Program-made: the position numbers and the translations under genes | The notes under the pieces: model-generated | Told to the model about the DNA's origin: nothing | What the model saw: only the letters and a program-made list of their open reading frames with translations | Database searches by the model: none | Shown here: in pieces, positions 23,926 to 31,393 of the stretch | Numbering within the stretch: position 1 is the stretch's first letter | Layout of the letters: each line of letters opens with the position of its first letter | Source: Bradyrhizobium oropedii | GTDB taxonomy: Bacteria > Pseudomonadota > Alphaproteobacteria > Rhizobiales > Xanthobacteraceae | Direction: 5' to 3' | NCBI RefSeq assembly: GCF_020889685.1 | Contig: NZ_JACMYO010000026.1 | Coordinates: forward strand, 1 to 59,053 | DNA length: 59,053 nt

Positions 23926-24846
23926 TCACCCCACCGTCCGACGCGACAACATGTCCTGGAGGATTTCCTCGATCGAACGTGGCGACATGTCCAGCTGGGC
24001 AAATCCAGGCATGTCTGGTGACGACACGGTGTCGATCTGCATCAGCTCCACCTGGTTACGAGCAAGTGGTGGGTCGGGGAGCATCTCGGAGACCCATGCC
24101 AGCGCGTGCCAGACGACAAACGGTATAGGAATCAGGCGAGGTGTGAGGCCAGCTTGACGCGCAATCGCTCTGAGCAGTTCCTCGTAGGAGTACGGCGTCG
24201 GGCCGCCGAACTCAAAGACCGTCGGGTGGGGCTCGGCTCGCTCTACGATCCGGGCAACCGCTTCCGCAACGTCTTCCACATAGACCGGTCGCAATCTGGT
24301 CCGGCCGCGGCCGAACATCGGATAGATCGGAAGCCGACGAAGGAGCGTGAGGACGGTGCTGAGAAACGCGTCGTTCGGTCCGAACATCACGGCCGGGCGG
24401 ACGAGACATGCATCGGCGAATTCAGCGCGGACTGCCCGTTCGCCTTCGCCGCGCTTTCGGACGTAGCGGGATGGCGAGGCGGCATCGGCGCCGATCCCCG
24501 AAACATGAACAAGTCGTTTGACTCCGGCCCGGCGGGCCTGAGCCGCGACCCGTCGAGCCGCCTCGACGTGAACGGAATGAAAAGTCTCCGGTCCGCGCTC
24601 GCGATAGAGGCTGACGGCGTTGACAACGCCGTAGGCGCCGGCCAGCGCATCCGCGACGGATTGCTCGTCATGAATGTCGGCCCTGACGGATTGAAGATGC
24701 GGATCCTCGGGACCTGACGGCCCGTGTGCCCTGTCCGGATGCCTGGATGCGATCCGGACGGGAAATTCGCGATGGCGCAGATGGCGAACGATGCGGTTGC
24801 CGAGAAAGCCGGTTCCGCCGAACACCGTGATGGTGCGACCCTTCGT
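23926..24846 (-). CDS. NDUFA9-like NAD(P)-binding protein (atypical SDR)
   Basis: About 306 residues of an atypical short-chain dehydrogenase of the complex-I NDUFA9 type. It has the Rossmann motif TVFGGTGFLGNRIVRHLRHR, RLVHVSGIGADAASPSRYVR, CLVRPAVMFGPNDAFLS and RPVYVEDVAEAVARIVERA. No ATG, GTG or TTG lies where the protein should begin. The frame reads ACG-AAG-GGT from 24846, where a Met would be expected. A GTG at 24825 would cut into the nucleotide-binding strand. It is a membrane-associated quinone/NAD helper by family analogy. It lies next to the DUF2189 gene, same strand. Confidence 0.75.
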   Translation of the reverse strand, partial: TKGRTITVFGGTGFLGNRIVRHLRHREFPVRIASRHPDRAHGPSGPEDPHLQSVRADIHDEQSVADALAGAYGVVNAVSLYRERGPETFHSVHVEAARRVAAQARRAGVKRLVHVSGIGADAASPSRYVRKRGEGERAVRAEFADACLVRPAVMFGPNDAFLSTVLTLLRRLPIYPMFGRGRTRLRPVYVEDVAEAVARIVERAEPHPTVFEFGGPTPYSYEELLRAIARQAGLTPRLIPIPFVVWHALAWVSEMLPDPPLARNQVELMQIDTVSSPDMPGFAQLDMSPRSIEEILQDMLSRRTVG

Positions 24847-24856
24847 GGCTGCTCCG

Positions 24857-25753
24857 CTAACGCTCGCGACTCCACGGGAAGAGAGAGGCCGGGAAATCTG
24901 CCGCGTAGCGGTGACCGATCGGCGGGCGAGGCTCCTCCTGCGGAGGATTTTGGTCTGGCTCCACCACTTTCCGGTAGAGATGCCAGCTAGCGTGACCGAG
25001 CACCGGGAGAACGACGCAGAGACCGATGAAGAACGGCAGTGAGCCGACCGCAAGCAGTACCGCAACGATCAAGCCCCATGAAGCCATCTCAATTGGATTC
25101 ATCTTCACTGCCCGTATCGAGGTGCGGATCGCATCGATCGCTGTCGCATGCTGGTCCAGCATCAGCGGGAACGAGACAACGCTGATGCACAGGGCTACCA
25201 CCGCGAACAGGAATCCGACGCCGCATCCGACGATGATGAGGGTCCAGCCCTCGGGCGCCGTCAGCACGCGCTCCGCGAAATCGGGGATGCTCGCAGCCGG
25301 CGCATAGCCGAAGGTTGCGGTGTAGATAGCGTCCGCGGCGGCGATCCAGACCCCGAACAGAACGAACAGCAGAACGCCAAGTTCGAGCATGGCGCCGAAC
25401 GACGGCGCGCGCAGCACCTGGATTGCATCCCAGGCGCCCGGGTCCTCTCCGCGCTCGCGGCGGCGGCTCAGTTCATAGAGGCCGAGCGCAGCGAAGGGAC
25501 CGATCAGGGTAAAGCCGGCCGCGAGCGGAAAGAGCAGCGGCAGCACCGAGTAGCCAATGACAAGTCTGAACAGGAGAAGTCCAAGGACCGGATACATCAC
25601 GCACAGGACGATTGCGTGGGTCGGGATGGCCTTGAAGTCTTCCCAGCCGAGGCGCAGCGCGTTGCCCAAGTCGGAAAGGCTGATCTTGCGAACGACAAAG
25701 ACGGTAGAGACGCCAAACAATTGCAGTTTGGGTCTTGCGAAGACTGTGGTCAT
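24857..25753 (-). CDS. DUF2189 multi-span membrane protein
   Basis: A 298-residue integral membrane protein. The ATG at 25753 (MTTVFARPK) has AGGAGA 9 nt upstream. It shows about six hydrophobic segments (AIVLCVMYPVLGLLLFRLVI; LLFPLAAGFTLIGPFAALGL; LGVLLFVLFGVWIAAADAIY; LIIVGCGVGFLFAVVALCIS; WGLIVAVLLAVGSLPFFIGL) and ends RHASWHLYRKVV-like. The RPWxDFxA..TH and GPFAALGLYELSRRRE motifs fit DUF2189. It lies divergent from the oxidase operon. Such proteins occur near oxidase genes in rhizobia, but the role is unknown. Confidence 0.82.
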   Translation of the reverse strand: MTTVFARPKLQLFGVSTVFVVRKISLSDLGNALRLGWEDFKAIPTHAIVLCVMYPVLGLLLFRLVIGYSVLPLLFPLAAGFTLIGPFAALGLYELSRRRERGEDPGAWDAIQVLRAPSFGAMLELGVLLFVLFGVWIAAADAIYTATFGYAPAASIPDFAERVLTAPEGWTLIIVGCGVGFLFAVVALCISVVSFPLMLDQHATAIDAIRTSIRAVKMNPIEMASWGLIVAVLLAVGSLPFFIGLCVVLPVLGHASWHLYRKVVEPDQNPPQEEPRPPIGHRYAADFPASLFPWSRER

Positions 25754-26298
25754 GGTTCCGGTCTCCTTGCTCCTGGCCGCGGAGCGGAGCGCCCTCAAAA
25801 CGCACGCATCCGCCTCATGCGCGAAAATCGCGACTGAGTCCGGCAAATCAGGTTCAACGAGAAGGAGCTTGCCGGACGACATCTGCCGCAACCGGTACGG
25901 TCAAGTTAGTCCGATGCGCGGGAGAAGCAAGAGAACGATGCGGTCCGCGAAATTCGTACCCTTGCATCGGCGATTTTGCAACGCACCATCGCAGGGTCGT
26001 GCCGAATGGCGTTCGCCGACGCGCCAACGCATGCGCCCCAACACGCGCCGGACAAGGGGTGCAATCTACTCCTCTATTGACGCCGCGCCCGACGGGGACC
26101 ATGTTTAAACCACTGAACGCCCCCAGCTCCGATGAGACTGCGGTCGTGATGCTGGTTCTATGTCATGTCCCAGCGACGCGACCGGCAGAATGGGCGAGGC
26201 AAGAGGCGCGGTGATGGTGAACGTGACGCCATCCCTTTGACGTGAGCTCCGCCCTTTCGTTCGTCTCCGTAGCCTTCAATGGCAAGGAGGGATGAGGG
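25754..26298. promoter_or_regulatory. Divergent control region before the oxidase operon
   Basis: 545 bases with open frames but no supported gene. It must hold the promoters for DUF2189 (minus) and the cox operon (plus). Immediately before coxM there is AAGGAGGGATGAGGG as a strong ribosome site. No FNR/FixK-type TTGAT-N4-ATCAA box was found by eye. Confidence 0.5.
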
Positions 26299-27132
26299 AT
26301 GGCTGTAGCAATCATACTGCTCCTCGTTGCGATCGCCTCGGTGCTGTTTCACCTCTTCAGCCCGTGGTGGTGGACGCCGCTCGCCTCGAACTGGAGCTAC
26401 ATCGACGACACCATCACTCTGACATTCTGGATCACCGGGGCGGTCTTCGTCGCGGTCGTCGCGTTCATGGCCTATTGCGTCCTCCGCTTTCACCACAAGG
26501 AGGGGCGGCGGGCCGCCTACAATCCCGAAAACAAGCGGCTCGAATGGTGGCTCAGCGTCGGGACCGCGATCGGCGTCGCGGCGATGCTGGCACCCGGACT
26601 GGTCGTGTGGCACCAGTTCGTTACCGTTCCCGCCGATGCGACCGATGTCGAGGTCATGGGGCAGCAGTGGCAATGGAGCTACCGGCTCCCCGGCAAGGAC
26701 GGCCGCCTTGGGATCTCCGATGCCCGCCTGGTCAGTCCCGACAATCCGATGGGGTTGAACCCCGACGATCCGAACGGAAAAGACGATATCGTTATTCAGA
26801 ACGACGACCTGCATCTTCCGGTCGGCAAACCGGTGAAGATCCTGCTCCGCTCGATCGACGTCCTGCATGATTTCTATGTGCCCGAGTTCCGGGCGAAGAT
26901 GGACATGATCCCGGGCTCGGTCACCTATTACTGGTTCACGCCGACCCGCACCGGAACGTTCGAGGTTCTGTGTGCAGAACTCTGCGGCGCGGCGCACGCG
27001 CAAATGCGTAGCAAGGTCATCGTCGAGGAAGACAAGGAATATCACGCCTGGCTGGAGAGGCAGCGGACGTTCGCCGAGCTGTCGAGCCAGCGCGGCGTCG
27101 CGAAGGTGAACTACAAGACAGGCAGCGAATGA
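26299..27132 (+). CDS. coxM: Cytochrome c oxidase subunit II
   Basis: A 277-residue subunit with two N-terminal membrane helices and a periplasmic cupredoxin domain. The CuA site is intact: His190 (DVLHDFYVP), then Cys225, Glu227, Cys229, His233 and Met236 (CAELCGAAHAQM). It also has the aromatic electron-entry patch QQWQWSY. It accepts electrons from cytochrome c. Strong AAGGAGG at 9 nt. No heme-c extension is present, so it is an aa3-type subunit II. It is first in the operon, matching the order of Bradyrhizobium coxMNOP. Confidence 0.95.
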   Translation: MAVAIILLLVAIASVLFHLFSPWWWTPLASNWSYIDDTITLTFWITGAVFVAVVAFMAYCVLRFHHKEGRRAAYNPENKRLEWWLSVGTAIGVAAMLAPGLVVWHQFVTVPADATDVEVMGQQWQWSYRLPGKDGRLGISDARLVSPDNPMGLNPDDPNGKDDIVIQNDDLHLPVGKPVKILLRSIDVLHDFYVPEFRAKMDMIPGSVTYYWFTPTRTGTFEVLCAELCGAAHAQMRSKVIVEEDKEYHAWLERQRTFAELSSQRGVAKVNYKTGSE

Positions 27133-27206
27133 CAATACCGACGAGGAGGTGCCATCCGACGTGAGGCGAACTCCTCGCCGAGCAAAGGACCAAGGAGGGT
27201 ATTCCG

Positions 27207-28982
27207 ATGGTCGATGTCCCGTTTGACACAGTCGCAGGCGTCCCGCCCGCCGAAGTGGGCGAGGTCGATCTCTATCATCCGAAGAGCTGGTGGACGAGGT
27301 ACGTCTTTTCGCAGGACGCCAAGGTTATCGCCATCCAGTACTCGATCACGGCGATGTCGATCGGAATGGTCGCGCTGGTGCTGTCTTGGCTGATGCGGCT
27401 GCAACTGGGATTTCCCGGCACGTTCTCCTTCATCGATCCCAACCAATATCTCCAGTTCATCACCATGCACGGCATGATCATGGTGATCTACCTGCTTACC
27501 GCATTGTTCCTTGGCGGCTTCGGCAACTACCTGATCCCGCTCATGGTCGGCGCGAGGGACATGGTGTTCCCCTATGTGAACATGCTGAGCTACTGGGTCT
27601 ACCTGCTCGCGGTCGTGGTGCTGGTCTCGACCTTCTTCGTGCCCGGCGGACCGACCGGCGCCGGCTGGACGCTGTACCCGCCGCAAGCGATTCTCTCCGG
27701 CACGCCGGGGCAGGATTGGGGCATCATTCTCATGCTGGCCTCCCTGATCCTGTTCATCATCGGCTTCACCATGGGCGGGCTCAACTATGTGGTGACGGTG
27801 CTGCAGGCGCGCACGCGCGGCATGACGTTGATGCGGCTGCCCCTGACGGTGTGGGGCATCTTCACGGCGACGGTCATGGCGCTGCTGGCCTTCCCGGCGC
27901 TGCTCGTCGCCTCGGTGATGCTGCTGCTCGACCGGCTCCTGGGGACCAGCTTCTTCATGCCCACGTTGGTCGAGATGGGCCAGCTGACGAAGTATGGCGG
28001 CGGCAGCCCGATCCTGTTCCAGCATCTGTTCTGGTTCTTCGGCCACCCCGAAGTCTATATCGTCGCCTTGCCGGCCTTCGGCATTATCTCCGATCTGATC
28101 AGCGTCCACGCGCGGAAGAACATCTTCGGCTATCGCATGATGGTCTGGGCCATCGTGGCGATCGGCGCTCTCAGCTTCGTCGTTTGGGCGCACCACATGT
28201 ATGTGAGCGGCATGCACCCGTATTTCGGGTTCTTCTTCGCCACCACCACGCTCATCATTGCGATTCCGACCGCGATCAAGGTTTACAACTGGGTGCTGAC
28301 CCTGTGGCGCGGCGACATTCATCTTACGATCCCGATGCTGTTCGCGCTTGCGTTCATCGTCACGTTCGTGAACGGCGGACTGACCGGACTATTCCTCGGC
28401 AACGTGGTCGTGGACGTTCCGCTGTCCGATACGATGTTCGTGGTCGCCCACTTTCACATGGTGATGGGCATTGCGCCGATCATGGCCGTGTTTGGCGGGA
28501 TCTATCATTGGTATCCGAAGATCACCGGACGAATGCTCAATGAGGTGCTTGGACGATTCCACTTCTGGGTTTCGTTCCTCGGGGCCTACGCGATCTTCTT
28601 TCCCATGCATTATCTGGGGCTCTTGGGCATGCCTCGCCGCTATCACGATATCGGCGAAACGGCCTTCGTCCCGGCATCCGCCCATGACCTCAATGCGTTC
28701 ATGAGCGTGGCGGCCCTGATTGTCGGCTTCGCTCAACTGGTGTTCCTGTTCAACCTGGTCTGGAGCCTGTTCAAGGGCAAGGAGGCCGGCGGCAATCCGT
28801 GGGGCGCCGCGTCGCTGGAATGGCAAACACCAGAAACCCCGCCCGGGCATGGTAACTGGGGCAAGGATCTCCCGATCGTCTATCGCTGGGCCTACGACTA
28901 CAGCGTACCCGGCGCCGCCAGGGATTTCGTCCCGCAGAATGAGCCGCCGGCCGGGTTGCTGGCGCAGGGGGCCGGTCCATGA
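27207..28982 (+). CDS. coxN: Cytochrome c oxidase subunit I
   Basis: A 591-residue catalytic heme-copper subunit with about twelve membrane helices. Heme a His in TMHGMIM, CuB ligands in GHPEVYI, AHHMYVSGM and VVAHFHMVMG. The HPEVYI Glu and IPTAIK Lys mark A1-type D and K proton channels. The D-channel mouth reads GARDMVF, where the usual sequence is GAPDM. It starts at ATG 27207 behind AAGGAGG and overlaps the next gene by four bases. It reduces O2 to water and pumps protons. Confidence 0.96.
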   Translation: MVDVPFDTVAGVPPAEVGEVDLYHPKSWWTRYVFSQDAKVIAIQYSITAMSIGMVALVLSWLMRLQLGFPGTFSFIDPNQYLQFITMHGMIMVIYLLTALFLGGFGNYLIPLMVGARDMVFPYVNMLSYWVYLLAVVVLVSTFFVPGGPTGAGWTLYPPQAILSGTPGQDWGIILMLASLILFIIGFTMGGLNYVVTVLQARTRGMTLMRLPLTVWGIFTATVMALLAFPALLVASVMLLLDRLLGTSFFMPTLVEMGQLTKYGGGSPILFQHLFWFFGHPEVYIVALPAFGIISDLISVHARKNIFGYRMMVWAIVAIGALSFVVWAHHMYVSGMHPYFGFFFATTTLIIAIPTAIKVYNWVLTLWRGDIHLTIPMLFALAFIVTFVNGGLTGLFLGNVVVDVPLSDTMFVVAHFHMVMGIAPIMAVFGGIYHWYPKITGRMLNEVLGRFHFWVSFLGAYAIFFPMHYLGLLGMPRRYHDIGETAFVPASAHDLNAFMSVAALIVGFAQLVFLFNLVWSLFKGKEAGGNPWGAASLEWQTPETPPGHGNWGKDLPIVYRWAYDYSVPGAARDFVPQNEPPAGLLAQGAGP

Positions 28983-29683
28983 GCGCCATTATCCTGTTCA
29001 TGGCTGGAATAGCAGCAATTGCGGGATGGTGGCTCTCGCAACAGCGGCTGGCGGCCAAGCCGTGGCTGGAGGAGGGCGTGCTCGTCGATCTTCGCGAGCA
29101 GAGCGGTTCGTCGCCACCGACGGCGAAGATCGGACTAGGCGTGTTTCTCGCGGTCGTCGGCTCGCTGTTCGCACTCTTCATCAGTGCTTACTCCATGCGC
29201 ATGACTATGGTCGACTGGCGGGCGCTGCCGGTGCCGGCGCTGCTGTGGTTCAACACAGGCGTGCTGGTGTTGAGCAGCGTTGCGCTGCAATGGGCGTACA
29301 CGGCCGCGCGGCGCGACGACATCGACGGTGTGATTCTTGGTCTGCTCAGCGGGGGGGCGTCCGCCGTTACGTTCCTGATCGGCCAGCTTCTGGCGTGGCG
29401 ACAGTTGGCCGGCGCCGGCTATTTCGTGGCGTCCAACCCGGCCAATTCCTTTTTCTACCTGATCACCGCGGTGCACGGGCTGCATCTGATGGGCGGTTTG
29501 GTGGCCTTGGGCAGAACGACCTCCAAGGTGTGGCTTAGCGCCGAGGTGATCAGGGTGCGGCTGAGCGTGGAACTCTGCGCCATCTACTGGCATTTCCTGC
29601 TGTTGGTCTGGCTGGTTTTGCTTGGTCTTCTGACCGGCTGGACTGACGGCTTCGTCGACATCTGTCGCCAATTGCTCACCTAG
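28979..29683 (+). CDS. coxO: Cytochrome c oxidase subunit III-like protein (first of two)
   Basis: 234 residues with six hydrophobic helices. It retains subunit III landmarks: NSFFYLITAVHGLHLMGGL, then VELCAIYWHFLLLVWLVLLG. In the last motif the acidic residue seen in CoxP and most subunits III (WHFVDxVW) is Leu. The ATG overlaps the coxN stop (ATGA), so translation is coupled. In B. japonicum coxMNOP both O and P are subunit III homologues; the assignment follows that order. Confidence 0.88.
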   Translation: MSAIILFMAGIAAIAGWWLSQQRLAAKPWLEEGVLVDLREQSGSSPPTAKIGLGVFLAVVGSLFALFISAYSMRMTMVDWRALPVPALLWFNTGVLVLSSVALQWAYTAARRDDIDGVILGLLSGGASAVTFLIGQLLAWRQLAGAGYFVASNPANSFFYLITAVHGLHLMGGLVALGRTTSKVWLSAEVIRVRLSVELCAIYWHFLLLVWLVLLGLLTGWTDGFVDICRQLLT

Positions 29684-29699
29684 GAAGGGGCAGAACAAG

Positions 29700-30422
29700 A
29701 TGGCAGAGACGGCGCTGACAAACACGATAGAACCGCCTGCACGCCCCGGAGGCTGGCGCGGCATCGCCGCTGACTGGTCCTCGGATCAGCGCGCCTTCAA
29801 GAACGTTTCCTGGGGGAAGGCCATGATGTGGATCTTCCTCCTCAGCGACACCTTCATCTTCAGCTGCTTCCTGCTGTCGTACATGACCGCGCGAATGTCC
29901 ACGACCGTGCCGTGGCCCAATCCCAGCGAGGTCTTCGCCCTCACGATCGGGGATAAGAGGATCCCGCTTATCCTGATCGCTATCATGACCTTCATCCTGA
30001 TCAGCAGCAGCGGGACGATGGCGATGGCCGTCAACTTCGGTTATCGCCGCGATCGCGTTAAAACTGCAGCCTTGATGCTGGCCACAGCGGCATTCGGCGC
30101 AACGTTCGTCGGAATGCAGGCCTTCGAATGGACCAAGCTGATCCTGGAGGGCGTCCGGCCCTGGGGCAATCCCTGGGGGGCGGCGCAGTTTGGTGCAAGC
30201 TTCTTCATGATCACCGGCTTCCATGGCACCCACGTGACGATCGGCGTGATTTTCCTGATCGCCATTGCGCGAAAGGTCTTGCGGGGAGACTTCGATGTCG
30301 AACGGCGCGGCTTCTTCACAAGCCGGAAAGGGCATTACGAGATCGTCGAGATCACCGGCCTGTACTGGCACTTCGTCGATCTCGTATGGGTGTTCATCTT
30401 TGCGCTTTTTTATCTCTGGTGA
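29700..30422 (+). CDS. coxP: Cytochrome c oxidase subunit III
   Basis: A 240-residue canonical subunit III. The helix GKAMMWIFLLSDTFIFSCFL carries the conserved Asp. FGASFFMITGFHGTHVTIGV follows, then EITGLYWHFVDLVWVFIFALFYLW. It stabilises subunit I and supports D-channel proton uptake. A GGAAGGGG-type ribosome site lies just upstream. It is the second subunit III of the operon and the more conserved of the two. Confidence 0.94.
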   Translation: MAETALTNTIEPPARPGGWRGIAADWSSDQRAFKNVSWGKAMMWIFLLSDTFIFSCFLLSYMTARMSTTVPWPNPSEVFALTIGDKRIPLILIAIMTFILISSSGTMAMAVNFGYRRDRVKTAALMLATAAFGATFVGMQAFEWTKLILEGVRPWGNPWGAAQFGASFFMITGFHGTHVTIGVIFLIAIARKVLRGDFDVERRGFFTSRKGHYEIVEITGLYWHFVDLVWVFIFALFYLW

Positions 30423-30431
30423 GGTCGCAGC

Positions 30432-30833
30432 ATGACAAACGTCGCGGTACATCTGGAAGCGCAGCAACACTCGCTGCAAGCTCACGTGCATGACGCGCTC
30501 GCATCAGGAACCGTGCACACAACGGGCCAGCAGCATCCGATCAAGCTTTATCTCGTGGTCTGGGGATGGTTGTTCGTTCTCAGCACCTGCTCCTATCTCG
30601 TCGACTACTTTGGCCTCCATGGTCATCTCCGATGGTCGCTGATCCTGCTGTTCATGGTGTTGAAGGCTGGCCTAATCGTCGCTGTCTTCATGCATATGGC
30701 CTGGGAGCGGCTGGCTCTGGCCTACGCGATCCTGCTTCCGCCGGTGTTGGTGCTGGTATTCGTGGCGATCATGATGTTCGAATCCGACTACACGCATCTG
30801 CTCCGGGTCATATTCTTCGCTCCGGCGACGTAG
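30432..30833 (+). CDS. Cytochrome c oxidase subunit IV-like protein
   Basis: 133 residues. A histidine-rich N-terminal tail (HLEAQQHSLQAHVHDAL) precedes three membrane helices: LYLVVWGWLFVLSTCSYLVD, SLILLFMVLKAGLIVAVFMH and LAYAILLPPVLVLVFVAIMM. The KAGLIVAVFMHM motif is that of prokaryotic COX4/CtaF subunits. It begins nine bases after the coxP stop. The His-rich tail could bind metal, but that is speculation. Confidence 0.87.
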   Translation: MTNVAVHLEAQQHSLQAHVHDALASGTVHTTGQQHPIKLYLVVWGWLFVLSTCSYLVDYFGLHGHLRWSLILLFMVLKAGLIVAVFMHMAWERLALAYAILLPPVLVLVFVAIMMFESDYTHLLRVIFFAPAT

Positions 30834-30857
30834 CTACGTAAGCGTGGAGGTTTTTGG

Positions 30858-31052
30858 ATGCAGTTTGCCGTTGGGTTCAAACTGAACGGGAAGGGAGACC
30901 ACGTCGTCCTGGACGGACAAGACGCGCTCGCCGCGGCGCTGAAGGTGAAGGCAGAGCTTCCGGAAGCCGTCATTATGTATGTGCGCCCACAAAACCGGCG
31001 TGGCGACGCCCGTCATCCGTCACATGGGCTCGCCGACGACGTTGTTCGATGA
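30858..31052 (+). CDS. Small hypothetical protein after the oxidase operon
   Basis: 64 residues from ATG 30858, with GGAGG 7 nt upstream: MQFAVGFKLNGKGDHVVLDG, then QDALAAALKVKAELPEAVIM. It is soluble, with no known motif. The 24-base gap from the subunit IV gene and strong ribosome site suggest it is the last cistron of the oxidase operon. Function unknown. Confidence 0.65.
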   Translation: MQFAVGFKLNGKGDHVVLDGQDALAAALKVKAELPEAVIMYVRPQNRRGDARHPSHGLADDVVR

Positions 31053-31136
31053 GAGGCCGAAGAGCGGAGTTCTTTCGCCCGGTTAGCCGCGCCTAATCGC
31101 GCCAGATCGGAACAATCAGCGAATGTCGGTATCGGT

Positions 31137-31159
31137 GGTTGCGCCTCCCCGCAACCAAA
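31137..31159 (+). repeat. Duplicated tRNA-fMet end / att-like junction 3
   Basis: GGTTGC-N8-GCAACC (31137-31156) overlaps TCCCCGCAACCAAA (31146-31159), the tRNA-fMet 3' end. The same dyad with the same spacing is at 23830. It marks the right edge of the tRNA-anchored region. Confidence 0.8.
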
Positions 31160-31178
31160 TCTCTCGACCGGCAGAGAT

Positions 31179-31210
31179 GAAAAAGCCCGCTTTACGGCGG
31201 GCTTTTTCAT
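31179..31210. terminator. Rho-independent (bidirectional) terminator after junction 3
   Basis: GAAAAAGCCCGC pairs with GCGGGCTTTTTC around a TTTAC-type loop, with A and T tracts on both sides so it can work on both strands. It lies about 25 bases after the tRNA-end copy. It was probably the original terminator of tRNA-fMet before insertion (inference). Confidence 0.88.
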
Positions 31211-31393
31211 GCTCGGATTCTTGCTGCTCAATCCCGGATCACAGTGACGAGGCGTTGCCGGCTGCTTCCGCCGACACATCGTCGGCATTCGGGTCGGCGG
31301 CGGCCGTGGCCCAGGCGAGCTCGACGAGAGTAACGGTTCGGCGGCCGGTGCCGTCGAGCTGGCAGACGATCAGGCCTTGTTCCTCGATGTAGG

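Larger units (their letters stand above)
23855..31159. mobile_element. tRNA-fMet-anchored segment B (about 7.3 kb, oxidase cargo)
   Basis: Bounded by duplicated tRNA-fMet ends at 23839-23854 and 31146-31159. It carries an NDUFA9-like gene, a DUF2189 gene and a complete cytochrome oxidase operon. No integrase is seen. Interpreted as a second, tandem insertion at the same tRNA; alternatively both segments entered together and the middle junction is internal. Confidence 0.6.

Noticed and set aside
25754..26298. Small gene in the region before coxM
   Set aside because: Frames on both strands lack ribosome sites and protein-like patterns; best explained as divergent control DNA.
27111..28322. 403-codon minus-strand frame opposite coxN
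   Set aside because: Antisense shadow of subunit I; the His/Asp/Arg-rich peptide lacks domains.
17387..31159. Integrase, phage structural or toxin-antitoxin genes in the tRNA-anchored region
   Set aside because: Frames were read on both strands; none shows integrase catalytic R...HxRH...Y, phage or recognisable toxin/antitoxin features.
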